Positions 16,563 through 25,575 of a stretch of DNA of 64,000 nt are shown piece after piece. Location: assembly GCF_020911865.1 (NCBI RefSeq), contig NZ_CP087131.1, forward strand, positions 930,001 through 994,000. Direction: 5' to 3'. Under the pieces are notes generated by a model. It was given only the letters and a program-made list of their open reading frames with translations, made no database searches and was not told the DNA's origin. Position numbers and translations under genes: made by a program. Position 1 is the stretch's first letter, and each line of letters begins with the position of its first letter. The DNA is from Chryseobacterium sp. C-71. GTDB taxonomy: Bacteria; Bacteroidota; Bacteroidia; Flavobacteriales; Weeksellaceae.

Positions 16563-17153
16563 TTAATTTTTCTTAGGATGCGAAACCAATTCTTTGCGGA
16601 TTCTGCTTAATGAAGTGTCTGTCACACCAAGATAAGAAGCAATTTGCTTTAGTGGTGCAAATTGTATTACATGAGGTTTTTGTTCTAAAAGATTGAGATA
16701 ACGTTTTGTTGCAGATAGTGTAAACATTTCTACGGAACGTTGTTTATAGGTGAAAAGTTCTTGCGACATCCAAGCTCTCCCCCATTCACTTAGGTTTTGT
16801 ATTTTATGATATAATTCCTGAAAAGTATCAAAATCGATTTTTTGACATTCACAATCTGTGATGCAGACAATGTTTTCCTGGGTAGGAATTCTCTGAAACA
16901 ATGAAGAAACTTCAATGATAATTTCGTTTTCAACAAAGAAATTGGTGGTCACTTCGTTTCCGTTAAAATCATTCACAAAAGACCGAGCTAAACCTTTCTC
17001 TAAAATTAAATATTCGTTGGATGTTTTTCCTTCTTCCAAAATAAAATCGCCTTTTTGAAAAAATACTTTTTCGTGTGCATTAATTATTTCATTAAGCTCT
17101 TCAGGGAAGAAAAAAGGAAAATCGTGGTAAACGTTAAAGGCTTTTGTGCTCAT
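16563..17153 (-). CDS. Crp/Fnr family transcriptional regulator
   Basis: 196 aa. Residues about 25-115 form the cyclic-nucleotide-binding-type beta-roll (KGDFILEEGKTSNEYLILEK). The C-terminal helix-turn-helix is visible in PLKQIASYLGVTDTSLSRIR. The cNMP phosphate-cassette (GE....R-S/T-A) is not conserved, so cAMP binding is doubtful. There are no Fnr-type N-terminal cysteines. It lies immediately upstream of the VOC/DinB/SRPBCC run in the same direction, which suggests, without proof, that it regulates that cluster. Confidence 0.9.
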   Translation of the reverse strand: MSTKAFNVYHDFPFFFPEELNEIINAHEKVFFQKGDFILEEGKTSNEYLILEKGLARSFVNDFNGNEVTTNFFVENEIIIEVSSLFQRIPTQENIVCITDCECQKIDFDTFQELYHKIQNLSEWGRAWMSQELFTYKQRSVEMFTLSATKRYLNLLEQKPHVIQFAPLKQIASYLGVTDTSLSRIRKELVSHPKKN

Positions 17154-17333
17154 CCAAATAATGTTTTTAAGGCTTTAAAATTAAATTTTTATTTGGAATT
17201 AAAAGTGAAATATTTAAATTTAAAACACAAAAGTTGCAAAAGTTATGAAGACATCAGATATTTTAGTTGAAAAATAAACCACAGAGAAAAGTAAATTTAT
17301 TTTGATAATTCATTTAAACCAATCTTTTATCAA

Positions 17334-18545
17334 TTAAAATAACGAAAGCTGAATTGGTTTTTGTTTCGAAGGTTTTTCTGCATCACCGAAGACTGTTTTC
17401 CCGCCGAAACGCCATGAGTTTTGACGTTCTTCTTCAATCACATCATTAATATCGAAATCTGGAGTGAAACTTTTCTCTGCTTCAGAAATAATAGTGTGAA
17501 GTTTATTGATTGACTGTAATTTATCTGAATTTCCAAGCTTTGATTTTTCAATTCCTTTCTGAAGAATATTGATGGTTTCGTCATAAACATTGATGGGAAC
17601 GGGAAACGGATGCCCGTCTTTTCCACCATGAGCAAAAGAAAATCTTGCAGGATCTCTGAACCTTGAAGGCGCTCCGTGAATAACTTCGCTTACCAACGCC
17701 AGACTTTGTAGAGTTCTTGGTCCCACACCTTTCAATAAAAGCAATTCTTCAAAATTCTCAGGCTGATTTTCTCTGGTCATGTACAAAAGTGTTCCCAGTT
17801 TTTTCAAATCAACATCAGAAGCACGAACATCATGATGCGCAGGTAAAATCAAATTGGCAAAATCCTGCATGATCTTTTCTGAATTGGTGTGAGAAATTTC
17901 TAAAATTCCTTTCCGGCTTTCCTGAGCTTCATGAGCTGTTAAATTCAGGATCTGACCTTGGTTGATTCCCTGAATTCCTTTGTGGGGTTCATCAACAAAA
18001 GATTCCATATTTTCAGAATGCCAATGATAACGTCTTGCAGTTCCGTCTGAATCATTCATGCCTTGCTGTACGACTGCCCAATTTCCTTCGTCTGAAACAA
18101 TGAAATTATGCAGATACAACTGATAACCATCCTGAATTGCCGTGTTGTCAACCTTTGCCGATAATTTGCTTGCACGAACTAATTCAGTTCCATTTAAACC
18201 TGTTTTATCTGCAATAACGAGAAGTTCGTTCGGAGTTTCTTTTGAAAACCTGCCTTTTCCACCACAAATATAAATTCCGAGTTCTTTTGAATTCGGATTG
18301 ATGCTGCGCTTCAAAGCGCCCATTACGGAAGTTGTGATTCCTGAAGAATGCCAATCCATTCCCATCACTGCACCAAAACTCTGAAACCAAAACGGATCTG
18401 CCAATCTTTTAAGCACCTCATCTTTTCCGTAATCAGCCAACATTACTTCTACAATTGAAAGCCCGAGTACAGACATACGCTCGTAAAGCCAAGGCGGAAC
18501 TTTTCCGTAGTGAAGAGGTAATGTTGCGGTTCCGGAGCGTTTCAT
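17334..18545 (-). CDS. DUF763 domain-containing protein
   Basis: 403 aa matching DUF763 throughout: MKRSGTATLPLHYGKVPPWL at the start, ICGGKGRFSKETPNEL in the middle, WAVVQQGMND and RYHWHSENMESF, then DFANLILPAHHDVRASDV. A helix-hairpin-helix-like LLLKGVGPRTLQSLALVSEV follows about residue 270. The C-terminal end (QKPIQLSLF) looks like a short PIP-type sliding-clamp motif QxxLxLF, which would fit a DNA-repair role; that reading is inference. The family is widespread in archaea and bacteria with no established function. It is monocistronic. Confidence 0.9.
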   Translation of the reverse strand: MKRSGTATLPLHYGKVPPWLYERMSVLGLSIVEVMLADYGKDEVLKRLADPFWFQSFGAVMGMDWHSSGITTSVMGALKRSINPNSKELGIYICGGKGRFSKETPNELLVIADKTGLNGTELVRASKLSAKVDNTAIQDGYQLYLHNFIVSDEGNWAVVQQGMNDSDGTARRYHWHSENMESFVDEPHKGIQGINQGQILNLTAHEAQESRKGILEISHTNSEKIMQDFANLILPAHHDVRASDVDLKKLGTLLYMTRENQPENFEELLLLKGVGPRTLQSLALVSEVIHGAPSRFRDPARFSFAHGGKDGHPFPVPINVYDETINILQKGIEKSKLGNSDKLQSINKLHTIISEAEKSFTPDFDINDVIEEERQNSWRFGGKTVFGDAEKPSKQKPIQLSLF

Positions 18546-18653
18546 TCCGTAAAGGTAGTTTTAATTATAAATAATTTTGATGATTTGAAGCAGTTTTTTA
18601 AACACGAAGAACACAAATTCTTGTCACAAATTTCACGAAAAGAGAACTATAAA

Positions 18654-18715
18654 TTTTGGCTAAAGCCATTACGATTTTTCACTTATTAAACGGGCTAAAG
18701 CCCGTTCCTATTGAT
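18654..18715. repeat. GGCTAAAGCC double-palindrome repeat, copy 1
   Basis: TTTTGGCTAAAGCCA is followed about 23 bp on by CGGGCTAAAGCCCG and TTCCTATTGAT. The same order and spacing recur at 29647-29707. Both lie in gaps near stop or start regions and do not code. Confidence 0.75.
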
Positions 18716-18778
18716 GAAAACATTTGTGTTTATTTGTGTAATACATTTGTGCTGTTTGAGTTTAAAATTAACAAAAAA

Positions 18779-18805
18779 GCCTTGCGAAAACAATTTCCAC
18801 AAGGC
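18779..18805 (-). terminator. Terminator of the YitT-family gene
   Basis: GCCTTG and CAAGGC arms with additional weak pairing. On the minus strand the hairpin ends in a TTTTTTG tract, about 24 bp beyond the stop codon. Confidence 0.65.
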
Positions 18806-18828
18806 AATATTTAATATTAATTTAAACT

Positions 18829-19710
18829 TTAATGTTTTATAATTTCCTTTACAATTCCGCCCTGAGGTTCTCTGACGGTTTGGGTGAAAATAAATGCTTT
18901 CGGATCGATAGAGCGAACGATATTCTGTAATTTTCTTACTTCTAAACGAGTTACAATCGTGAAGATAATATCGGCATCGGCACTTTGCTCAAAAGACTCT
19001 TTCATAAAACCTCTTTCGCCTTTGTAGACTGTAATTCCTCTATTCATCGTTAAAACCAAAGCTTTCTTAATTTCTTCACTGTTCCCCGAAACGATGGTAA
19101 CGCCTGTATATGCTTCGATACCTTCAATGACGTATTTTGTGATCTGACTTGCCACCAAATACGTCATAATTGCATATAAAGCCGTTTCCACATTCAAGAA
19201 TTTTACCGCAATAATGAAGATAATGACATTCATTCCTAGAATAATCTCAGTAATACTGAAACTGCTTTTTTTGAATGTTAATAATGCTAAAACTTCCATT
19301 CCGTCGAACGTTCCGCCACCTCTCATAGCTAAACCAATTCCGATTCCCATGAAAAATCCGCCGAACATGGCGACCAGCAGTTTATCGTGCGTCAATTCAG
19401 GAAAAGGAACAACATAAATGGTTATAATGATCAATAAGATGGTCAAAAAACTTCGGATAGCAAAGTGTTTTCCAATCTGGAAATATGCCAAAACAATGAA
19501 AGGAATATTTAAAACCAGTAAAATCACGCCAAGATTCCAATGATAAACTTCGTGTAATAAAAGTGAAATTCCGGTAACACCACCATCTAAAAAGTGGTTA
19601 GGAACCAGGAAAGATTTTAAAGCAAAACTTGCCGAAATCACTCCCAAAACGAGATAGATAATATCCGAAATTGAAAATAGCGGACCATGTTTAGTTGAAG
19701 CTGAGCTCAT
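18829..19710 (-). CDS. YitT family integral membrane protein (DUF161/DUF2179)
   Basis: 293 aa with about five to six transmembrane helices in the first 200 residues, containing the YitT hallmark FLDGGVTGISLLLHEVYHWN and the GIGIGLAMRGGGTFDGMEVL loop. The C-terminal soluble domain (about 215-290) is the DUF2179-type region, with NRGITVYKGERGFMKES. Members are predicted inner-membrane proteins of unknown transport or sensing role. It starts 7 bp after the HD-domain gene stop on the same strand, so they are probably one transcript. Confidence 0.9.
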   Translation of the reverse strand: MSSASTKHGPLFSISDIIYLVLGVISASFALKSFLVPNHFLDGGVTGISLLLHEVYHWNLGVILLVLNIPFIVLAYFQIGKHFAIRSFLTILLIIITIYVVPFPELTHDKLLVAMFGGFFMGIGIGLAMRGGGTFDGMEVLALLTFKKSSFSITEIILGMNVIIFIIAVKFLNVETALYAIMTYLVASQITKYVIEGIEAYTGVTIVSGNSEEIKKALVLTMNRGITVYKGERGFMKESFEQSADADIIFTIVTRLEVRKLQNIVRSIDPKAFIFTQTVREPQGGIVKEIIKH

Positions 19711-19717
19711 ATTAGGA

Positions 19718-20302
19718 TTAGTCGTTTTTTAGTTTTGATTTGATGATATCAAGATTTTCCTGTTTCTTCTGTTTTCTGTTGTTGATGGTTGTCTGGGTAA
19801 AATAATGATGGCTTTCAAGGAATTTTTCCTGCAATAAATTCCAATCACGTTCAGAATTTACGATTCCAAACATCGAAAGTTCTTCGAATAATTTATCTCC
19901 GATCACAAAGAAATCGTCTCTTCCAAGGTAATCCAGATCAGCGTCGGCTAAAATTTCTTCTAAGTGATTGTGCGGAGTCTGCGGAATTTTTGTCGCCATG
20001 ATCATTCCTTTGATTTTCTCAATCTGCTCCTGAGAATAACCATGTTCTGAAAGATATTCTTCTGCAATTTCGCAAGATTTTGCCTCATGCTCTTTTGAAC
20101 CGTACAAAAATCCTGTATCGTGGAATAATGCTGCCGTTTTCAGCAGAACTAAATCTTCATCATTGACTTTTTCTGACTTCGCAATTTTTTCGACAGAATC
20201 AATAACGTCTTTCACATGCATCACGCTGTGGTAAGAAAGGTGCTCCGGAAGATTTTCCTTGAGTCTTTTTAATATTATTTTATTTAATTTTTCGTATTCC
20301 AT
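19718..20302 (-). CDS. HD domain-containing protein (predicted metal-dependent phosphohydrolase)
   Basis: 194 aa. The HD signature is complete in outline: His29 (VMHVKD), His61-Asp62 (LFHDTGF), and DADLDYLG further on. The family hydrolyses nucleotides or cyclic (di)nucleotides. It is soluble and has no partner domain. It begins about 150 bp from the adenylate cyclase operon upstream on the same strand; the position suggests, but does not prove, a connection to cyclic nucleotide turnover. It is 7 bp from yitT, probably cotranscribed. Confidence 0.85.
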   Translation of the reverse strand: MEYEKLNKIILKRLKENLPEHLSYHSVMHVKDVIDSVEKIAKSEKVNDEDLVLLKTAALFHDTGFLYGSKEHEAKSCEIAEEYLSEHGYSQEQIEKIKGMIMATKIPQTPHNHLEEILADADLDYLGRDDFFVIGDKLFEELSMFGIVNSERDWNLLQEKFLESHHYFTQTTINNRKQKKQENLDIIKSKLKND

Positions 20303-20343
20303 ATTTAAATAGAAAGTGTTTTTTTGTTTACAGCGATGCTAAT

Positions 20344-20440
20344 TTTTTAACGCAAAGTTCGCAAAGTTTTTTTGACTACTGACTGTTTTAAGTTCGCAAA
20401 GGTTTTTCACTCAGCAAAGATTACAAAGTCTTTTGTACTA
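20344..20440. repeat. Dispersed intergenic repeat, copy near the HD gene
   Basis: TTTTTTAACGCAAAGTTCGC begins the copy, and GCAAAGGTTTTTCACTCAGC followed by AAAGATTACAAAG ends it. The element matches 6671-6820 in head and tail. It lies between the HD gene start and the cyclase stop. Confidence 0.6.
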
Positions 20441-20455
20441 ATAGTTGTAAATAAT

Positions 20456-22465
20456 TTATAAATCCTCTTTTGTTTCAATAGCAAAATACATATCCATTTC
20501 GCCTTTTCCTTTGGTGTGTATTTTTCCTCTGTACTCACAGTTAATTTTTTCTCTTACCAATTGATAGGTTGAATCTGAGATATTTATTTTCCCTTTTTCG
20601 CTGTTTTGCTCCATTCTTGCAGCAGTATTTACGGTGTCGCCCCAAATATCATAAGCGAATTTTTTAACACCAACAATTCCGGCAATCAAAGATCCTGAAT
20701 TAATTCCGATTCTTATATCTAAAGCATTTGGATTTGATTTTTTTCGTTCTTCAATAAAATCAATAATATCCAAAGCTACCAAAACTGTCTGATAAGCGTG
20801 GCATTCATTTTTAAGCGGTAAACCACACACCGCTAAATAAGCATCACCAATCGTTTTTATTTTTTCTAAACCATGCTTTTCCATAATCATATCGAAAGCG
20901 GTGAAACATTCATTCAATTCTACCAGCATTTTCTCGGCACCCAATTTTTCAGAACTCTGGGTAAAATTAACAAAATCGGTAAATAAAACAGTCACTTCAT
21001 CGTAATATTTGGCTTCAGAACTTCCGTTTTCTTTTAATTCTTCAGCTACTTCATGTGGAAGAATATTAAGTAGTAAGTTTTCTGTTTTCTGTTTTTCTTT
21101 CTGCAATTCGAAGGTTCTTTCATCAACTTGTTTTTCAAGTAAGTCATTTTGATCCTGAAGAATCTGCTGTTTTTCCTGTTCTTGTTTTAAATTGACATCA
21201 GAAAGTCGGTTGACTTCATCGAGCTGTTTTATCAGACTTAAATTGGTTGATGCAAATTGCCAGCCCAAATAAGCAGAGATCGAAATAGGGAAACTTACAA
21301 GAATCAGAACTAAGACAAATATGCCAAATTCATCTCCCGAAAACATTGTGGGCATTTCAATATTTAAAGAATCTAAAATCTTAGCAATGATGGTAAGAAT
21401 AATGATTGCAAAAAATGTAAGAATTCCGCCACCAACAATAAATGCAGATTTTTCTTTTCTAATCATTGCTCTGATAATGAGATAAAGAGATTCAAACCAA
21501 ACGAAAAATATATAGAAAAAAACAGTACTTATAGCCGCAGCCGCACTGAAATAATACACAATAAGAAGCAAAGCCGCAATAATAAGTAAAACATTTAACC
21601 TGATCTTACTTCTTCCAAATAAAGTATTGACGAAACCTGTAAGCGAAGCTCCAAAAGCCAGTACTGAGAAAAAAGAAAAGAAACCATAAATATCTACACT
21701 TGAAGGATCTGTCATTTCGTAAAACGAAAGAACCATGTAACTTAGCAAACCGATGGAAAGATTATATATTGAAAAATACAGATTGTAAATCGCTTTTCTG
21801 TAAAATAAAAATAAGAGCAAATGAATGAAACCTAGAGCTGAAAAAACGCCACAGATGAGCATAGCCACAAAATTGAACCCCTTCATCATTTTAATATTTT
21901 CATCCAAAAACTCCTTGGCAGAAACCAACTCTACATCCAGCGTTACAGGACTATAATTGATGCTTATTTTTTTACCAACGATGGGTAAAAAGCGAATGGC
22001 TATAACGTTAACTTCTGTATTATTTAAAGAAAATAATTGCGGAACTTCATTTTTTATTTTGAACACACTTGTTTTGCTATCTCCTATTTTGCCAATAGTT
22101 TCGATTTTTTTACCGTTTAGATAAATTTCAGATGCTCCAACCTGTTTCACATCAAAACACAATGACTCATTAATCATTGTAGAATCTATTTTAAAATAAT
22201 ACCTAATCCAATAAGGGTGATCTTTAGTATAATTTTTTTTGGATGAAAACTCAAGGTTTTTCCAATTAGAATCATCGAATTCAACAGATGCAAAAGCCGG
22301 ATTGTCACCTGCAAAAAATTTACTTGCTTCAGAAATTTCTGCGCCGTTTTTTATTTCCTTTTCGGTAAAAACTTTAGGTTTCTCACGAGAATTTTGTGCA
22401 AAACAGAAATTTTGCAATCCTATTAACAAGAAAAGTAAAAATGTTAGGAGTAGATTTTTTTTCAC
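20456..22465 (-). CDS. 7TM-DISM-like membrane adenylate cyclase (class III)
   Basis: 669 aa from a GTG at 22465, chosen because KKNLLLTFLLFLLIGLQ and FCFAQ right after it form a signal peptide; the frame extends to 22558 but that extension overlaps the upstream gene. After the signal comes an extracytoplasmic jelly-roll (about 40-190, WIRYYFKIDSTMIN), then seven transmembrane helices (about 200-400), a coiled coil (VNLKQEQEKQQILQDQNDLL), and a class III cyclase domain. Metal Asp residues sit in VLFTDFVNF and IGDAYLAV; WGDTVNTAARME holds the transition-state Asn and Arg. The Lys in EKIKTIGD and the Asp in AYDIWGD are the ATP-specific pattern. It lies 10 bp after the TPR cyclase. Confidence 0.9.
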   Translation of the reverse strand: MKKNLLLTFLLFLLIGLQNFCFAQNSREKPKVFTEKEIKNGAEISEASKFFAGDNPAFASVEFDDSNWKNLEFSSKKNYTKDHPYWIRYYFKIDSTMINESLCFDVKQVGASEIYLNGKKIETIGKIGDSKTSVFKIKNEVPQLFSLNNTEVNVIAIRFLPIVGKKISINYSPVTLDVELVSAKEFLDENIKMMKGFNFVAMLICGVFSALGFIHLLLFLFYRKAIYNLYFSIYNLSIGLLSYMVLSFYEMTDPSSVDIYGFFSFFSVLAFGASLTGFVNTLFGRSKIRLNVLLIIAALLLIVYYFSAAAAISTVFFYIFFVWFESLYLIIRAMIRKEKSAFIVGGGILTFFAIIILTIIAKILDSLNIEMPTMFSGDEFGIFVLVLILVSFPISISAYLGWQFASTNLSLIKQLDEVNRLSDVNLKQEQEKQQILQDQNDLLEKQVDERTFELQKEKQKTENLLLNILPHEVAEELKENGSSEAKYYDEVTVLFTDFVNFTQSSEKLGAEKMLVELNECFTAFDMIMEKHGLEKIKTIGDAYLAVCGLPLKNECHAYQTVLVALDIIDFIEERKKSNPNALDIRIGINSGSLIAGIVGVKKFAYDIWGDTVNTAARMEQNSEKGKINISDSTYQLVREKINCEYRGKIHTKGKGEMDMYFAIETKEDL

Positions 22466-22475
22466 TGTGATAAAA

Positions 22476-24845
22476 TTAAATTTGATTAACAAAATACATC
22501 TCCATTGCACCTTTACCTTTGGTTTCGATTTTTCCGCGATGCTCAAAAGTAAAATCATCTTTTATTAGTTGATAGGTTGCTTCAGAAACATTTACTTTTC
22601 CCGATGAACTGTTCTGCTCCATTCTTGCTGCCGTATTCACCGTATCTCCCCAAATATCGTAAGCGAATTTTTTCACACCCACAATCCCTGCAATGATAGG
22701 TCCCGAGTGAATTCCTATTCTTATATCTAAAGCGTTCGGGTTGTCTTTTTTTCTTTGTTGAATATAAGAAAGAATTTCTAAACTTGCATTGACTGCATTT
22801 TTTGCATGTTGATCGTTCGAAACAGGCAAACCACTCACTGCTAAATACGCATCACCGATGGTTTTTATCTTTTCTAAATTGTATTTTTCCATGATGCTGT
22901 CAAACTCTGTGAAACAGATATTCAGCTCATTGAGAACTTCCTGCACGCCAATCCGTTCGGAATTTGCCGTAAAGTTGACAAAATCTGTGAACAGAACTGA
23001 AACCTCATCGAAATGTTTTGCATTGGTTTTCCCTTTTTCTTTAAGTTCCTCAGCAACTTCATGCGGAAGAATATTTAGGAGTAAATTATCTGATTTTAAT
23101 TTTTCTTCTGCAATTTTTTTGTTGTCTTTACGCTTTTGGTTGTATGAAAATCCTGCAAAACCTAATAAAAGAAGTGACAGACCAGCTCCGACTGCCCAAA
23201 TATTTTTTTGATTTTGAGAACTTTCTAATTCAGCTTTTGCAATGGCATCTTTTTTCTCCTGATTAATTTTGGTAATATTTTTTTCCTGATTGTATTTTAA
23301 GAGAACCGCCTGCTGTTTCTGATCAAATTTAAATTGAATTTCTTTTCTTCTTAAATCTTCCTCTAGCAATAGCCTTTTACGCTCTTCATTGGTTTTTGCA
23401 GCTGCTTGTTTTTTTTCAAATTCAAAACGGAGCGCTTTTAGCTCTATTTCTTTTTGTAACTGGATGCGTTTGGTTTCTTCCTCTAGCTTTACTTTTGCTC
23501 TTTCATTGGCAACTTCTGTTTCAGATTGAAGATTAGAAAGTTCTTTCATTTTTTCATTTCCATACGCTTTGTCTTTTTCAGTCATTGCTTTCTGAAAATA
23601 CATATGAGCTTTTTTATAATCTCCCAGAAGTTCGTAAGCATTAGAAAGTGTAGTGTAGTTTGTAATCGTCACACTTGGGTCTACAAACCATCTTTCGTTT
23701 TGTGCAGCTAAAGAGATTTTGTTAAGATCTGTGATAATATTTTCTAATTCTGCTCTTTTATGTACATCTTTTCTTATCTGAGCACTATCTCGAAACATAT
23801 TATAAACCTTCACAGCTGAATAATAGGATTTATGATTAAAATTGTTATCACTTTTTTCGGGTGACAACTGTATAGCTTTGGTTATTAAATCTTCAGATTT
23901 CTGATAGTCTTTATCATCAAAATAAATATGAGACAAAATACTATTGATGTCAGCCATTTTCTCATTATCATTTTTAGATTCGTAATATCTGAGTGCTTCG
24001 TTCAAATAAATTTTTGCAGAATCCATTTTCTTTAGACCGTAGTATGAAGATCCAATATTTCTGTTTACATATGCTAAATTTTCATATTTCTTTTGTTTAG
24101 TATAGATAGGCAGAAGGTTCTTATAAACATTCAACGCTTTTTTTGAATCTTCTGTTGTAAGATAGAAGCCTGCCAACATTTCGTGTGCATACTCTATCTT
24201 TTCAGGATAATTCTTTTTTATAAAATCAATGTAGGTATTAAGATATTTGTATGACTCACCATAATTTTGCCGCACAAAAGAACTTGAAACCAAACTTTGA
24301 TAACTTAGCATTATATAGTACTTGTTTTCTTTGTTTATTTCTTTCCCATCAAGATAATACTGAATATTTCTTTGTAAATAATCTGTTGACTCTGCAAATT
24401 TTTTCTCGTAAGAATATAGTAAACCGAAATAATAGTTAACGACGGCTTTTTTATCAGAATTGTTTGCTGCTTTATAATATTTATCTGCTTCTTTAAGATA
24501 AAACTCTGAGTCTTTATATGTAAGATTTGACGTTAAAATTTGAGCTAAAACCAAATTGACGTTACCCAATCTTACAAAATCATTAGTTTTCTTTAAATAG
24601 GGCAAAGATTTTTTTCCATAGACCAGAATGCTGTCTACAGTTTTAGCTTTAATATACTCATTTGCGATATCCCGAATCAGCTGATTTTTTTCTTTTTCGT
24701 CTTTTGATTTCGAAAGCTTACTTTTTAAATCAACAATTACCGCAGCTTCCTGCGCTATAAAAACTGTATTTCCGTAAAAAAGAAAACAGATGATTGCTAA
24801 AGAAGTAAATTTATTTTTCAATGGTTGGTTATTGCGTTGATTCAC
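22476..24845 (-). CDS. TPR-containing membrane adenylate cyclase (class III)
   Basis: 789 aa starting at a GTG (24845), with a TTG a few codons in as alternative; no ATG precedes the signal-like SLAIICFLFYGNTVFIAQ. Residues about 40-430 hold tetratricopeptide repeats (YVNRNIGSSYYGLKKMDSAK), then a long charged coiled coil to about 545, one transmembrane helix, and the cyclase domain (about 600-785). The metal aspartates (VLFTDFVNF, IGDAYLAV) and WGDTVNTAARME are intact, and EKIKTIGD plus AYDIWGD predict ATP use. A periplasmic TPR sensor would signal through the coiled coil. It is upstream of, and cotranscribed with, a second cyclase of different sensor type. Confidence 0.88.
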   Translation of the reverse strand: MNQRNNQPLKNKFTSLAIICFLFYGNTVFIAQEAAVIVDLKSKLSKSKDEKEKNQLIRDIANEYIKAKTVDSILVYGKKSLPYLKKTNDFVRLGNVNLVLAQILTSNLTYKDSEFYLKEADKYYKAANNSDKKAVVNYYFGLLYSYEKKFAESTDYLQRNIQYYLDGKEINKENKYYIMLSYQSLVSSSFVRQNYGESYKYLNTYIDFIKKNYPEKIEYAHEMLAGFYLTTEDSKKALNVYKNLLPIYTKQKKYENLAYVNRNIGSSYYGLKKMDSAKIYLNEALRYYESKNDNEKMADINSILSHIYFDDKDYQKSEDLITKAIQLSPEKSDNNFNHKSYYSAVKVYNMFRDSAQIRKDVHKRAELENIITDLNKISLAAQNERWFVDPSVTITNYTTLSNAYELLGDYKKAHMYFQKAMTEKDKAYGNEKMKELSNLQSETEVANERAKVKLEEETKRIQLQKEIELKALRFEFEKKQAAAKTNEERKRLLLEEDLRRKEIQFKFDQKQQAVLLKYNQEKNITKINQEKKDAIAKAELESSQNQKNIWAVGAGLSLLLLGFAGFSYNQKRKDNKKIAEEKLKSDNLLLNILPHEVAEELKEKGKTNAKHFDEVSVLFTDFVNFTANSERIGVQEVLNELNICFTEFDSIMEKYNLEKIKTIGDAYLAVSGLPVSNDQHAKNAVNASLEILSYIQQRKKDNPNALDIRIGIHSGPIIAGIVGVKKFAYDIWGDTVNTAARMEQNSSSGKVNVSEATYQLIKDDFTFEHRGKIETKGKGAMEMYFVNQI

Positions 24846-24856
24846 AAAAATAAAAA

Positions 24857-24885
24857 AATCATTCTATTAAACTAACAGAATGATT
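24857..24885 (-). terminator. Terminator of tpx
   Basis: AATCATTCT (24857-24865) and AGAATGATT (24877-24885) pair perfectly around an 11-base loop. The minus-strand stem runs into a TTTTTTT tract. It separates tpx from the cyclase operon. Confidence 0.75.
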
Positions 24886-24910
24886 CTAATTGATGAGAAA
24901 TACTTATTAT

Positions 24911-25408
24911 TTATTTCAAAGCATCTAAAGCTGCGCTATAATTTGGCTCGTTGGCAATCTCAGAAACCTGCTCTGTGTAAACTACTTTATTGTTTTCGTC
25001 AGTAACGATTACAGCACGGCTCAAAAGACCTTTCATTGGAGAATCTGTGATGGTTACTTCATAATCATCACCGAAAGTTCCTCTGAAATCTGAAAGTGTT
25101 TCTACATTATTCAGACCTTCAGCAGCACAAAATCTTGTTAAAGCAAACGGTAAATCTTTAGATACATTGATGACAACTGTATTTTCAAGGTTATTAGCTT
25201 CTTCATTGAATTTTCTTGCCGAAGATGCACATGTAGGTGTATCGATACTTGGGAAGATGTTGAATACTTTCTTCTTTCCTTCAAAGCTTTCTAAAGTTTT
25301 TACATTTAAGCCTGAATCTACCAAAGCAAATTCTTTGATGGTAAAACCTACTTCAGGAAGTTTTCCTAATGTGTGTACTGCGTTTCCTTTTAAAGTAATA
25401 TTAGACAT
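24911..25408 (-). CDS. tpx: Thiol peroxidase, atypical 2-Cys peroxiredoxin
   Basis: 165 aa, the usual Tpx length. It reduces hydroperoxides in the cytosol (periplasm in some species), using the peroxidatic Cys60 in the SIDTPTCASS motif and the resolving Cys94 in TRFCAAEGL. The Thr and Arg of the active site are present (T57-x2-C, R127-like in SRAVIVTD). There is no signal peptide, so it should be cytosolic. It is monocistronic with a promoter-like TAAATTTG box (minus strand 25438-25431) and its own terminator. Confidence 0.96.
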   Translation of the reverse strand: MSNITLKGNAVHTLGKLPEVGFTIKEFALVDSGLNVKTLESFEGKKKVFNIFPSIDTPTCASSARKFNEEANNLENTVVINVSKDLPFALTRFCAAEGLNNVETLSDFRGTFGDDYEVTITDSPMKGLLSRAVIVTDENNKVVYTEQVSEIANEPNYSAALDALK

Positions 25409-25430
25409 AATTTAATTTTTTAAAGTTTCT

Positions 25431-25438
25431 CAAATTTA
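25431..25438 (-). promoter_or_regulatory. -7 box (TAAATTTG) of tpx
   Basis: A TAnnTTTG match on the minus strand, 23 bp upstream of the tpx ATG, giving a short leader. No clear -33 TTG at the expected distance. Confidence 0.4.
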
Positions 25439-25575
25439 TTCAATTTTCAGCCGATTTCATTTGAAATAAAGGTTAAATAATTCTTAAAATGAACATAAAA
25501 ATACTTATAATTAAAATCATCTTTTCAATATCAAAATTTAATTAGATTTACGCACTTAAAAAAAAATTAATAACC

